This document shows positions 54,908 through 64,000 of a stretch of DNA of 64,000 bases, in pieces (position 1 is the stretch's first letter; every line of letters begins with the position of its first letter). Below the pieces are notes generated by a model. It saw nothing but the letters and a program-made list of their open reading frames with translations. It did not search any database and was not told the DNA's origin. Origin of the DNA: Madurella fahalii (taxonomy: Eukaryota; Ascomycota; Sordariomycetes; Sordariales); NCBI GenBank assembly GCA_029876055.1, contig CM056878.1:3906001-3970000 (forward strand), read 5' to 3'. The translations under genes and the position numbers were made by a program.

Positions 54908-55210
54908 TTAAGGCTTACTGCTCGGCTGCCCCAATGATGCTTTGCCGGTCGGGCCCGTAGTGTCACTGGTGTGCGATGCCTTGCCCAGGTGGGAGTCGAT
55001 GCCGCCCGTCATGCTGGTGTGGTGCTCCTGCGTAGGCCATGTCGTTTGGAGGGTGTCCTTCCTCTGCTCCTGGACAGCTGTGTGCACAGGCATCAGTCAT
55101 GAGCATAGGGAATGGGTTATGGCACAAGCATTGGTGTGAAACTCACGCTCCTCGTTGATCCTGGTCGCCTTCTCGAACCCTTTCCGCATTGTATCCTTGA
55201 CTTTGTCCAT
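54908..55210 (-). CDS. Small hydrophilic protein, 77 residues
   Basis: The model is complement(join(54908..55077,55147..55210)). The product starts MDKVKDTMRKGFEKATRINE and is polar throughout, ending GKASLGQPSSKP. The 69-bp intron has GTGAGT, an ACTGAT branch site and a CACACAG acceptor, and the two exons fit in frame. There is no signal peptide, Cys or membrane segment. The charged, Gly/Ser/Thr-rich composition recalls small stress-related fungal proteins, but no family is recognised. The short length lowers certainty; the precise intron signals and the clean start speak for a real gene. Confidence 0.5.
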
Positions 55211-55554
55211 GATGAAGATCCCTTGAAGGTGTGTTATGTTTCTTGGATTGCTGGAGGTGACGACAAAACCCAGACCAACCAAGAGGGCTTTGTCTTATTA
55301 TTCTATTCTATCCAGGCGGCTGTTGTCTAGTTGTGATGTCATCGGCTCCAGACATGGCTCGCCAAGCGTTACCTGGACTTGGCAGATATCATCAGCGATA
55401 GGCACCTTGGGAACGAATCCCGAGGGGCTTTGTACCCGCAACCCATGTGGTTCCGCCGTTCGTAGACATTATAATATATGGCACAAGGTAAGATCAGCGA
55501 GAAACTACCGCCGAATGATACTGAGCCAACTGCCGCACCAACGACCTACGCTGA
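55211..55554. other. Short intergenic region, no gene seen
   Basis: It separates the start of the 77-residue gene from the end of the augmin-like gene, both on the minus strand. Confidence 0.5.
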
Positions 55555-57364
55555 TCATGAACCCCAGCGAGTTATCAGTTCATCCCTCTTTGGATTTCTT
55601 CCTCGCAGTTTGGTTACGTCGGCGTCGACTAGCTTTAGTTTCTCGTCGACATTCCCCAATTCTTGGGACAGCACAGCAATGGACCCTTCAATCTCGGGAT
55701 CCACAAGTCGAACCTCGCCGTATGGGCTCTCAGCCAAGATAGAGTCGCGGATCAGCTGAATCGCCAGTTTTGCATCGGTAACCTGCTTGATAGCAGCGGT
55801 CTCGAAGGTTTCTTGGACATTCTGTGCTACGTCATCGACCTTCGCGCGGCGGCCTGCAAGGGTCGATGAGAGCTCCCTCACATGGGCTTCAAGGTCAGCA
55901 GGCGCCCCCTCTTCTCCCTGGGGTGAACTGATGGCAAGGGCCCGAAGGATTTCTTCTAGTGGTGGCTCTTCACCGATCCCAGCTGTGCCGGAAGAATACC
56001 TCGGCCGTTGCTTAGGTCGAGGGCGGGCTGGCGACATGACATCTTGTTGACTGGTGCCGTGCTTCTGTGTCACCTCGGTTGACGTTGACTCTGCAACTTT
56101 GGTTGCCAACTCGGCTCTGGCAATTTCGAGAACAGCATCAGCGGCAAGCTGGAATGCTTGGAAGGCCTCAAGACGTGCCATAAGGTCTTGCACACGGTCA
56201 ATGAGATAGTCGAGACACTCATGAATCTGCGCGCCGAGTCAGCTGGAACGGCCTTTGCATGCTGACGTCACTCACATAGCTCGTTGCCTGCGCAGACTTC
56301 GCCAAGCTCTGACCGTTCTTTGCAGCAAGGGCCTTCAGCGCCGGTTCGAGAAACTGCTGTTCCGCCGACATCTGCGCGACTGGCAGGATTTCGGCGTACA
56401 AAGACTCGAGTTCCTCCTGCAATGTCGAGACTTCGTCTAGTGACACCCGGTTGCTGGCACTGGACTGCGGCGGAACTTCGAGGGATTCGAGATAGATGCG
56501 GTCCAATCTCGTCCGTATTCCCTCCACCGTAAACTTGATGAGTCTACCATAGCGTAAGTTTCGCTCCCTGCAAGATAGTCATAGCACACGAACCTCGCGC
56601 ATGTCTCACGTAGCATGGCGACGTCCCCTTGCACCTCAGGGTCTTCAGTCTCCAACTCGAATCCAAGCTTTTGGAGGCTGGATAGGAGCTTATCATCGGA
56701 GTGAAACAACGCATCCACAGTTTTCTGAATGGCACCACCAGCGCCACTGCTGCGTTGGTCCAGCTCGAGAACGCGCGAGTCCAAAGCCTCAGATAACTCT
56801 TCGGTCTGAGCTCGCTGTTAGTAAGGTATCGCTCAACAGGGTTGGCGGGTTCCGATAGGTACGCACTGCCGACGCGAGTTCACTGCGTTGGGCCTCCCAT
56901 TTCCGGGTCTGTCCGGCCTCCAACGCAGCCCGCTCCTCGCTGCCTTGATGGGCGCCCTTGACAAGACGGTGAAGGGCCTCCTGTTGTTGTTTAAGCGTAT
57001 CTGTTTGCCGCGTGATTGCCTGTGTAGAGCGGTTTAGCTCCTCGATGGCCTCCTTGACCTCCTGGTCACTCAGGACCCGAGCTGCGGTGAGATCCGACGA
57101 CATGGCCAACTTTTCGGCCAACCCCAACTCCTCAAGAGCAGCATATCTATCATGCAACAATCAATACCCTAACTGATAACAAGTTCAACGGTTGACCTAC
57201 TGTTCCAGCTCGTCCGGCGAAAGGAGAGTGTCTGGGGTGAGGTGGACAGTAGCCCAACGCAAAAACTCTGCTGAGCGGGCATCTCGGAAGGCAGCCTTAA
57301 CCGCTGCTCCATCCACCGACGCATCGTATGTCCGTAGAATTCTGACCAGAGCCTCGGGATCCAT
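55555..57364 (-). CDS. HAUS augmin-like complex subunit 3 homologue
   Basis: The model is complement(join(55555..56226,56276..56543,56594..56814,56867..57146,57201..57364)), giving 534 residues. The N-terminus follows the HAUS3 pattern: FLRWATVHLTPDTLLSPDELEQ lines up with the human FLKW...VLSERELEAF region, followed by GLAEKLAMSSDL...LSDQEVKEAIEEL. The rest is a long coiled coil (EELNRSTQAITRQTDTLKQQ, LQEELESLYAEILPVAQM, CLDYLIDRVQDLMARLEAF). Augmin recruits gamma-tubulin to spindle microtubules to branch them. It is known in Aspergillus but absent from yeasts. Four introns of 49-54 bp all splice in frame. A disordered Ser/Pro/Arg patch interrupts the C-terminal third. The assignment rests on remembered family sequence, so it is good but not certain. 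Confidence 0.75.
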
Positions 57365-59939
57365 ATTAAGATTGAGATAGCGACATCAAGAGAATGTCTC
57401 GACGCCGCGTGCATCCGCTCTTGCGGCTTTGCTGCAGTTCTTGAGACCACCGCGCGTTGCACGCCAAAGTTTGGTTATTTCGAGGCTGATTGGTTACCCC
57501 GCACTGACCGGAAGCTATGAACATTCTGTGGCCTAGGCTTCAGCGCCCATCGCACCAAACCAGTCGCTGGCCGGTTTGCACCGTAGCACCTAAAAACCCC
57601 CCAGCTGCATGGAGGAGGTTAGGGTAAACGTTGCCCTGGGAATCTCAGCATGGTGTGCTTTCATCGCCCTCTCTTGCGCCCGTACGTTGAGATAAGAAAA
57701 GAATAAAAACACAACTACCGTCTCCCTGTATTGGCAAACACATAGCGGACAGCCACTTCGCTGCAGAGTAACACCTCGACATTGGGGGTGTTATCGGCAT
57801 CCTCGAGGGTTTGTCGAACCTGAACTTGAACCTTGTGCATGTGCTCACTCAACTCCAGACCTTTGAGCAGTTCCCTTCCGCGGTTCCACAGGCAGAACCT
57901 TGGCCATCCCGATAGCCGAGTCGAGGGACTTCACTCCGGGACTCTGCCATCGCAGTGCTCCTGCAAGGAAATGTGGCCGAGAACCATCGTCGAGAAACTA
58001 CGGCCGGTGCGGGCAGCCCATATTCCACTTTGGGTCAGAGATCCACGGCACCCCCTTGCCGGGCCCCTGTTCCGCGGGTGGCCGGGCAGCCGCCGAACCA
58101 AGACCGCAGCGGCTAGCAGCAACACCGTGTCTTCGCCGGCAACTCAAGCAGCTCCATCACGATGGTAGCCCTCACTGTTCACTTCAAGATGGCGAGCCCT
58201 TAGCCCACCATGGCCTCACCGATGACATGGCGTCTGTTTCCCCGCTCTTCACAGCAATGTTGTGGCACCGCATTAAGCTGCTGGAGTGGTCGATCTTCGA
58301 CAACACAGCTCACAGGCCCCCGGAGCGTCATCCAGCAGCAAACCACTCCACAGTACGAAAGTCGGTTGACCCGATCCCCAAGTCTGAGACCCGACCTCCA
58401 GAAATATCGATCGTCCGATTAGGATCTGGGACGTAGCACATGCGCGGTGCCGCGGATAGGTACGTTGAAGAACTTGTCTAAAGGCCCTCGCAACGCACAG
58501 CCCTTCTCCATACCAGACAATCTCGCCGGCAAGGCCCCATGGTTTTGAGCAAACTGTGTTACCAGTCACAAGCCCGGACCAAAGCGCGGCTCGAGGCTTT
58601 GCCAACCGTTGTTCGATGCGGCAAGGTGCATTGCCGCTGCCGGAAACCGGAGCCATGCGGATTCCTTCCCGCCTGCCTACGGATGCATTTCCAGCCACCC
58701 TATGCGTCATTCCTTTTGTTTGCCGTGATCCAGATCGGGAGAGTACGTCCCAGGGATCATGTTTTGCACCAACTCCGCGACAGGCACCCTGGAAACCTCC
58801 ATTTCCGTTGGAAACCCCGGAAATGACATGGCGGGGTGCCACGCTGCTAACTGCCGTTCGCTTGTGAGATCTAACATGATCAGCCTCTTACTTACACAAC
58901 GCTGTTTGGGCTTGTCAGGGGCATGCAACTCTCCACCCGTCTGCGGGGGTGTCGCCCTGGCGTTATCGGTGCCAGTAAGCTTACCCGGTCAAGCCACTTA
59001 CCGGGCCTTTGTGTGGGACACAGCCGTCATGAGTTTGATAATCAAACACATTATATGTCTGCTTTGACCATGTTGGGCTGGCCAAGCTTCTTAGGTACGG
59101 GGCGTCTTTCCAGCCCCGATCCGGGACACAACCAAACGCAGCTTCTCCAGCCAATCGTCTGGGCTGCCACCGGGAGATTGGGGTGTGCTAAGGACTGCAG
59201 CACAGCCTCTTCTAGTTCCGCTTTCCTGGGATCACAAACACAAAGATTCGCTTCTTATGGTGATCTGTTCCAGTCTTTGTGTACACTCTGTTTGACCCAA
59301 ATCTGCAGGCCGTCACGGGCGGGGATATCTGCCCAGCATTCGCTGTGCTTCGTCGGCTACATTCTACACCGACATATTGACGTGTCGTCCATCTATCACT
59401 TTGTAGCCGACATGTCGTGGGCCCTACGAAACAAACACAACACACCCGTGCGGGGCCCTAACCCAGACGGCCTATTCGTCGTTCAACCCTGAATGAGTTC
59501 CTTGGTGTTCCGACGCGGTTAAGCGGCAAGCATCGAAGCATCGCTTGGTCCGTGGCGGGATAGGACGGATAAGATTCCGGCCAACAGTGGCGCAACGTCC
59601 GTCTCAACAGACCCCAGCTTCTCGTGGAATCGGCGCGGGGGACTTCACCGCCAGTCAAGTGCTGAGACCATCTCGGCTGCGTGAATAACATCCACATGGC
59701 CCAAGGAAATACAAACGAAAGCGCCGCTGCAGTGGGAGTCCAAGACACCACGAGGCCTGGCCATGTTGTCCTCTTTAAGTGCTACTGTTTCTATCCCATC
59801 CTTCCTGCTCAGGTTTCTGGAACTTGCGTCCCACTGCTTGAAACTTGTGAGAAGCAAACAATCTGCTGTCCACGGATTATCTTGCTCAACGATTTTGCTT
59901 TCCGAGCGCCGCTGCCGTGGTTCTGGGTACGGGACGGGT
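57365..59939. other. Long intergenic region, no gene supported
   Basis: About 2.6 kb between the augmin gene (minus) and the LrgAB gene (plus). Numerous overlapping frames of 60-190 codons occur on both strands, without domains. One minus-strand stretch (57715-57900) looks coding and is listed separately. Confidence 0.45.
57715..57900 (-). other. Possible orphan coding exon
   Basis: The minus strand reads ELLKGLELSEHMHKVQVQV, then RQTLEDADNTPNVEVLLCSE, then VAVRYVFANTGRR and a stop at 57715. The amphipathic pattern and lack of low complexity look like the end of a real protein. No upstream exon with a convincing start and splice sites was found, and no family is recognised. Confidence 0.25.
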
Positions 59940-61861
59940 ATGCCTTCACGACCGTCCATCCACGACTTCCCTACCACGGCTGTGGGCGCTACGACCCGGT
60001 CCTCCCCCGTCTACCGGATTCGTCTCCATGCGCTCGCGAAGCTCAAGGATGGGATTCCAGCGGTTTTGATTGCGTTTCTTGCCCAGCTGTTGATAGCTGG
60101 CATCCAGTGCATGCTGCATGAAGTCAACTTTCCACCCTCAATCTTGGCTATGGCCGGTGTTTTTGTTGCTCTCTCTGTGCTTGGATGGATGATTACGGGC
60201 GTTGAAGATTTCTATCAGAAGAGGATAAAGCCTGCGGTGAGTACGGCCGGCAAGAGACTGCCTTTGGATCACGTCGGAAGCGCTGACCAGGCCAGGCGGA
60301 TCTCCTGAACCGTCACATGTCCATTGGGTTCACCATACCATTCATCATGATATGCCGTAGTCCATTCGCGGATGCCCGCGCAGTAGGGGTGGTCGTCCTC
60401 TGCTTCGGTAGGCCAGCTGGAGGCTTCCAAACCGGATGATCCGTGGCTAACGACCGACCAGCCGTAACCGGCATCTTCAACACCGTATTCGCCTACGCCC
60501 TTGCGCTCTCTATCCAGTATTTAATGGTTCGATGGGATAAAACATTCTGGGTCGCGGAGGAACCGTCGGACATGGAAAGAGCAGAAGGTCAATGCGCGTC
60601 AATAATCCGAACACCCGTCACATCCTATTGCGAGGGATCCTCTACAGACAGCTCCCCTGCCATCAGCATCTATCTCCCAGGCGGAGAATCATCCTCTGGA
60701 GATGGGCCCTCCCCTCCACCATCCCCCAGCCTCTGTTTGGAACGTCTCGCATCACCCCTCCGAGCCCGCCTCCTCGACTGGGTTCTCCACAACCCCATCC
60801 TCCTCCTCTGCTGGCTCTTCACCGTCGCCATCGGCCTCCCGCTGCGCTATGTTACCCAAAACAGCACCCCCCTCGCCACATTCCTCCTCTTCTCCACCTG
60901 GCTCACGACCCTCGCGCTCCAAACCGGTATAAAATCCCACCCCCTCCTCTCCCCTTGGCTGCGCACCCTCCTCTCGGGCCTCTCCAACCCGGTCCTGTGG
61001 ACCTCTCTCGCCATGACATCCTACCTCGTCGTCGACGGCGCCCTCAGCAACCGCCCGCTGCACGACATGCTGGACACACTGCAAACCCACACCCCGCTGT
61101 CCAGCCTGATCCTAGCCCGCTCCACCTCCCCGCCTTCCGCCCAGCCGCCCGCCCCAAACACCACAACCGCCTACATGGGCGCGGGGGACGTGGCGACCTC
61201 GATCCTGGACGCGGGGCTGGTGGCGTGGGGCCTGAAGCTGTACGAGCACCGGGGGCGGCTGGCGTCGCGGGCGGGGGGCACGGTGGTGTGGGTGTCGGCG
61301 ACGGCGGCGCTGGGGAACGTGGCGTGGGGGCCGCGCGTGGCGCGGGCGGCGGGGGTGGCGCCGGGGGGGCGGGCGCTGGCGTTCGCGGCGCGCAGCGTCA
61401 CCATCGCGCTCGGCGGGCCCGCCATGGCGGCGCTGGGCGGGGACGCCGGGCTGAACGCGGCCATGGTGGTGGTGAGCGGGATCGCGTTCCAGATGGCGCT
61501 CGGGTTCGGCGTCGGCGCGTGGTTGGAGGGGGCGGTGCTCAGGAGTTGTTGGAAGGGGATGCGGATGGGGATGAGGACGGCGCCGCCCAGGGTGGGGAGT
61601 GATGCTGCTGCTGAGGCGAGCGGCCCGGAGCGGGAGAGTGCGGGTAGTGCCCGGCAACAGGCCAACGATCCGCGTGTCGTCGCGGCGGGCGTCACGGTCG
61701 GCATCAACGCCGCAGCCATGGGCACGGCGTACCTGTACGAGGCGCAGAGCGAAGCGGCGCCGCATGCCGCGCTGTCCATGATGGCGCTGGGCATTATGAC
61801 GGCGGTGTATTCGACGATAACGCCACTTGCCCGGTGGGTGGCTGAGAGTGTTGCGGTTTGA
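59940..61861 (+). CDS. LrgA-LrgB fusion membrane transporter
   Basis: The model is join(59940..60236,60296..60407,60462..61861), giving 602 residues. The first part (IPAVLIAFLAQLLIAGIQCM, ILAMAGVFVALSVLGW, HMSIGFTIPFIMICR) is LrgA/CidA-like. The second (DVATSILDAGLVAWGLKLYE, SVTIALGGPAMAALGGDAGL, VVVSGIAFQMALGFGVGA, GINAAAMGTAYLYEAQSEAA) is LrgB-like, with the conserved SVTxxL...GG and GTA...E elements. Such fusions include plant PLGG1, the plastid glycolate/glycerate carrier; the fungal members are uncharacterised. A Ser/Pro-rich loop of about 50 residues joins the halves. The introns (59 and 54 bp) have GTGAGT/GTAGGC donors and GCTGAC/GCTAAC branch sites. An in-frame ATG at 59763 would add 59 residues; the shorter start is chosen because the domain starts soon after it. 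Base composition is very GC-rich after 61200. Confidence 0.82.
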
Positions 61862-62327
61862 CGGGGGTTGGCGCGCAAAGAGAGGAGAGCGGGTTTGGAC
61901 GGAGACGGACTAGCCGTACCACATACGGCGCGGGTTCTCAGTTGGATTTAAGGGCTGGTTCAAGATTATGGCCTCCTGACGAGCGGGTATGGCGGACACC
62001 GTGTTTATGATGACGGATCATGGTATTTTCGCTCTCTCATCAGATACCCCGTGTTTTCCCAGAATTTCTGTGGTTTCTGTAATATTTCGGGAGGACGGTG
62101 ATGATAAAGGCGTTCCTCAACATCCATTTGGCGCATGAGACGGAGCACACACATAACCGGGGTAGCAGGACGCAAAGTAATGCAGCCATATCTTGCTATT
62201 ATACCATTTCTGACCCCACCACGGCGACACTGGTCCTTTATTATCCCGGCTAGAAATCCATATAGATCCGTATCGGACGAATGCAGATTGTACCTGAATG
62301 TCAACCCCCCCGTCGTCGCGGGCCTCT
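61862..62327. other. Convergent intergenic region, no gene seen
   Basis: It holds the 3' ends of the LrgAB gene (plus) and the prolyl isomerase gene (minus). Confidence 0.55.
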
Positions 62328-63135
62328 CTACTCGAGTCTGTTGGACGTGTCAATAACCAACCAACCGGAGAGCGCAAGGCGAAACAACAGACCTTTCAAT
62401 GAGATGCAGACCGCTCGCGGTGTCCACCACGCCCGAGATCTCTCCGGTCCCCAGCGCAAAAGCAGCATCCTCAAACTCCTTCTGCATGTCACCGCGGCCA
62501 AAATATCCCAGGTCACCCCGCTTGCGCGCGCTGCTGCAGTCCGACTCGGTCAACGCTAGCTCGCCGAGCGAGATTTCGCCGCTCTTGATGCGCCGTTCGT
62601 AGGCCTTGATTATGTCGAGCGCCTCCTCCTTGCTGCGCGTGATTTGATTCTGTTCCCGCGGAAGAGTCAGTCTCTCTCTCCTCTTGGGCCAAGCAGCGCT
62701 CCGCGGAGCACAGGCGTAACCACGAACCTCCCTCCAGCTCGACGGCCGCCGGCTGTCCCTGTGCTTGACGAGCAGATGCGCCGCGCGGATTTTACCCGGC
62801 TGTCTATCCTCGACGACGAGCGGCCTGCTGTGGTACTTGGCCATGAAGATCTTGAGCTTCTCCGTGTCCGTCTCGGGCGGGGGTTCCCATCGCGAAATCT
62901 TCTCGACCGAGTTGAAATAGTAGGGCAGGTTCTTGCTCTGGCTGTGGCGCACCTCCCAGTTGGGGGGCAGGCCGGTGTCCTGCTGCTGCGGGCCGGGGCC
63001 GTGGTAAGTCAGCTTGGATTGTTACATGCGGTGGCTCAGGTAGCGCGGCGCGGCAAGCTGGGCAATGGCTGGTTCCGGCGGTCCCCAACGAGGGGCCAAA
63101 CATCAAGTGGCATCACTCACGTCGCTCATAGTCAT
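62328..63135 (-). CDS. ESS1: Pin1-type peptidyl-prolyl cis-trans isomerase (WW-parvulin)
   Basis: The model is complement(join(62328..62337,62393..62649,62728..62985,63121..63135)), giving 179 residues. The WW domain (about residues 11-42) reads LPPNWEVRHSQSKNLPYYF and ends RWEPP. The rotamase domain has KIRAAHLLVKHRDSRRPSSW, whose Lys/Arg cluster binds phosphate, and SDCSSARKRGDLGYFGRGDM with the active-site Cys. It isomerises phospho-Ser/Thr-Pro bonds, for example in the RNA polymerase II tail. It matches yeast Ess1 and Neurospora Ssp1. The last exon is only 10 bases (L-E-stop), yet its splice gives the expected ending LIERLE. Intron 2 (62650-62727) is 78 bp, in frame and without stops. The first exon encodes only MTMSD. 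Confidence 0.9.
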
Positions 63136-64000
63136 TTGCTCGGGTAGTGCTTTGCTTCGGGCCGTATCCGTAGCGCGCCAACGTCAGTAGCAACTGTGCG
63201 ACTGTCAAGCTTAGCCCGTTGCTAACAGAGCATAACTCGAATGTGGTGGGTAAAGAAGTCCAGGAACGACGGAGAGCCCGGTCCAGGTAGGTAGGAACCC
63301 GGCAGAAGATCTGCAAGAGTGACCGATGACGCCAAGTGGTATTTAAGTCAGGGCCGGCAGACGCACCGTTGCAGTGAGCGACGGTCGAAGGCTCTGGATG
63401 CGGAGTGCAGAGAGGCGGGGTGGGTGGGTTGTGGTGGGGGGTTTTCTGGGTACCTTTGGCGCCTTCATTGTTGCTGGGGCACCAGCTGTAGTGTACAGTA
63501 CAGTACCCTACCTTACACGTCGTCGCACCAGAACCCCTGTAACAACTAGCCATCGCCCCGCCCGGGTGCCAACCCCGGTTCGCAGTCACCTGCTCCGTGT
63601 GTGGCAGCCACTTTATGTGCCTTTCATCACGCGGTCCCGAACCAAAGTAGGTAGTGTAGTGTCGGGTAGAGAGGTGGGGAAGGGGGTGTCGTCACGGCTT
63701 AGGCGAGGTTTCTTTTTTTTTCTTTTTTTTCTTTTTCTTTTTTCGTCCTGAATTTTTTAAGCTTGGGTTACTGAAGAAGGCGGAGGATGAGGGGGAGAAG
63801 GGCCCTTGCTGGCAAATTCCAGGGCACAACTGTGCTAGGGCAGCTGCAAGCGCCTAAGGTACAGTACAGTACATCCTTGCCCAGGTCGCGCGTGTAATTT
63901 GTGGGTCAACACCTGGGTCAGCATCCCGCCCCCAAGACACTTTTATGGTAAGTTACGGTCATATACGTACTGTACCTGACCTAGTTAGACATCCTCTTTG
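63136..64000. other. Upstream region of the prolyl isomerase gene, right window end
   Basis: No gene is seen. CAGTACAGTAC motifs occur near 63495-63510 and 63860-63875, and GTACTGTACC near 63968. A T-rich run lies at 63710-63740. Confidence 0.55.

Noticed and set aside
58273..58842. Minus-strand frame of 189 residues
   Set aside because: Composition and pattern look random; no splice partner or domain.
60592..61602. Plus-strand Pro/His/Arg-rich frame of 336 residues
   Set aside because: Out-of-frame shadow of the LrgB exon; the other frame carries the conserved transporter motifs.
1..64000. tRNA, rRNA or CRISPR arrays
   Set aside because: No tRNA B-box with a matching acceptor stem and no rRNA segment was recognised by eye. 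CRISPR is not expected in a fungal nuclear genome, and no spaced repeats of that kind occur.

Overview
The window is nuclear DNA of a filamentous ascomycete, most likely a Sordariomycete close to the Sordariales (inference). Genes are separated by 0.3-4 kb, coding parts are GC-rich, and most genes carry short introns (about 49-135 bp) with GTRNGY donors and CTRAC-type branch sites. Several products resemble Neurospora or Aspergillus proteins: SCON-2/MET30, the succinate-fumarate carrier and the Pin1-type isomerase. Splice models were built by hand, and every multi-exon model given as a CDS (except the unresolved 489-1641 gene) closes in frame.

Left part (1-26.5 kb), mostly housekeeping or regulatory: the end of an FSH1-type serine hydrolase, three members of an apparently undescribed Cys-rich protein family (489-1641, 3817-4368, 13544-14929), a small secreted protein with a GC-AG intron, an F-box/LRR-like protein, a membrane O-acyltransferase, a RING-H2 protein, SCON-2, the mitochondrial succinate-fumarate carrier and a RimJ/RimL-type acetyltransferase. 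A 4-kb stretch (6.8-10.9 kb) has no gene I can support.

Middle part (26.5-51 kb), an accessory island: it is AT-richer and gene-poor, and holds secreted or degradative genes beside decayed relatives. It has an intact GMC oxidoreductase (28837-30877) and a broken paralogue (45971-48143), a secreted Gly-Leu-rich protein with a GA-rich minisatellite in an intron, a subtilisin-like protease pseudogene, a GH10 xylanase, a broken V8-like protease followed by an unknown domain, and two secreted proteins of unknown function. A 58-bp repeat occurs at 35.9 and 49.7 kb with mostly transition differences, which together with TGG-to-TAG changes suggests repeat-induced point mutation (inference).

Right part (51-64 kb), again conserved: a short-chain dehydrogenase, a four-helix membrane protein, a small hydrophilic protein, a HAUS3-like augmin subunit, an LrgA-LrgB fusion transporter and the Pin1-type prolyl isomerase.

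The genes do not form one obvious pathway. The points I rate highest are the Cys-rich family, the broken protease plus unknown-domain locus, the GMC pair lacking the second catalytic residue, and two stop-free, 3n-length introns.
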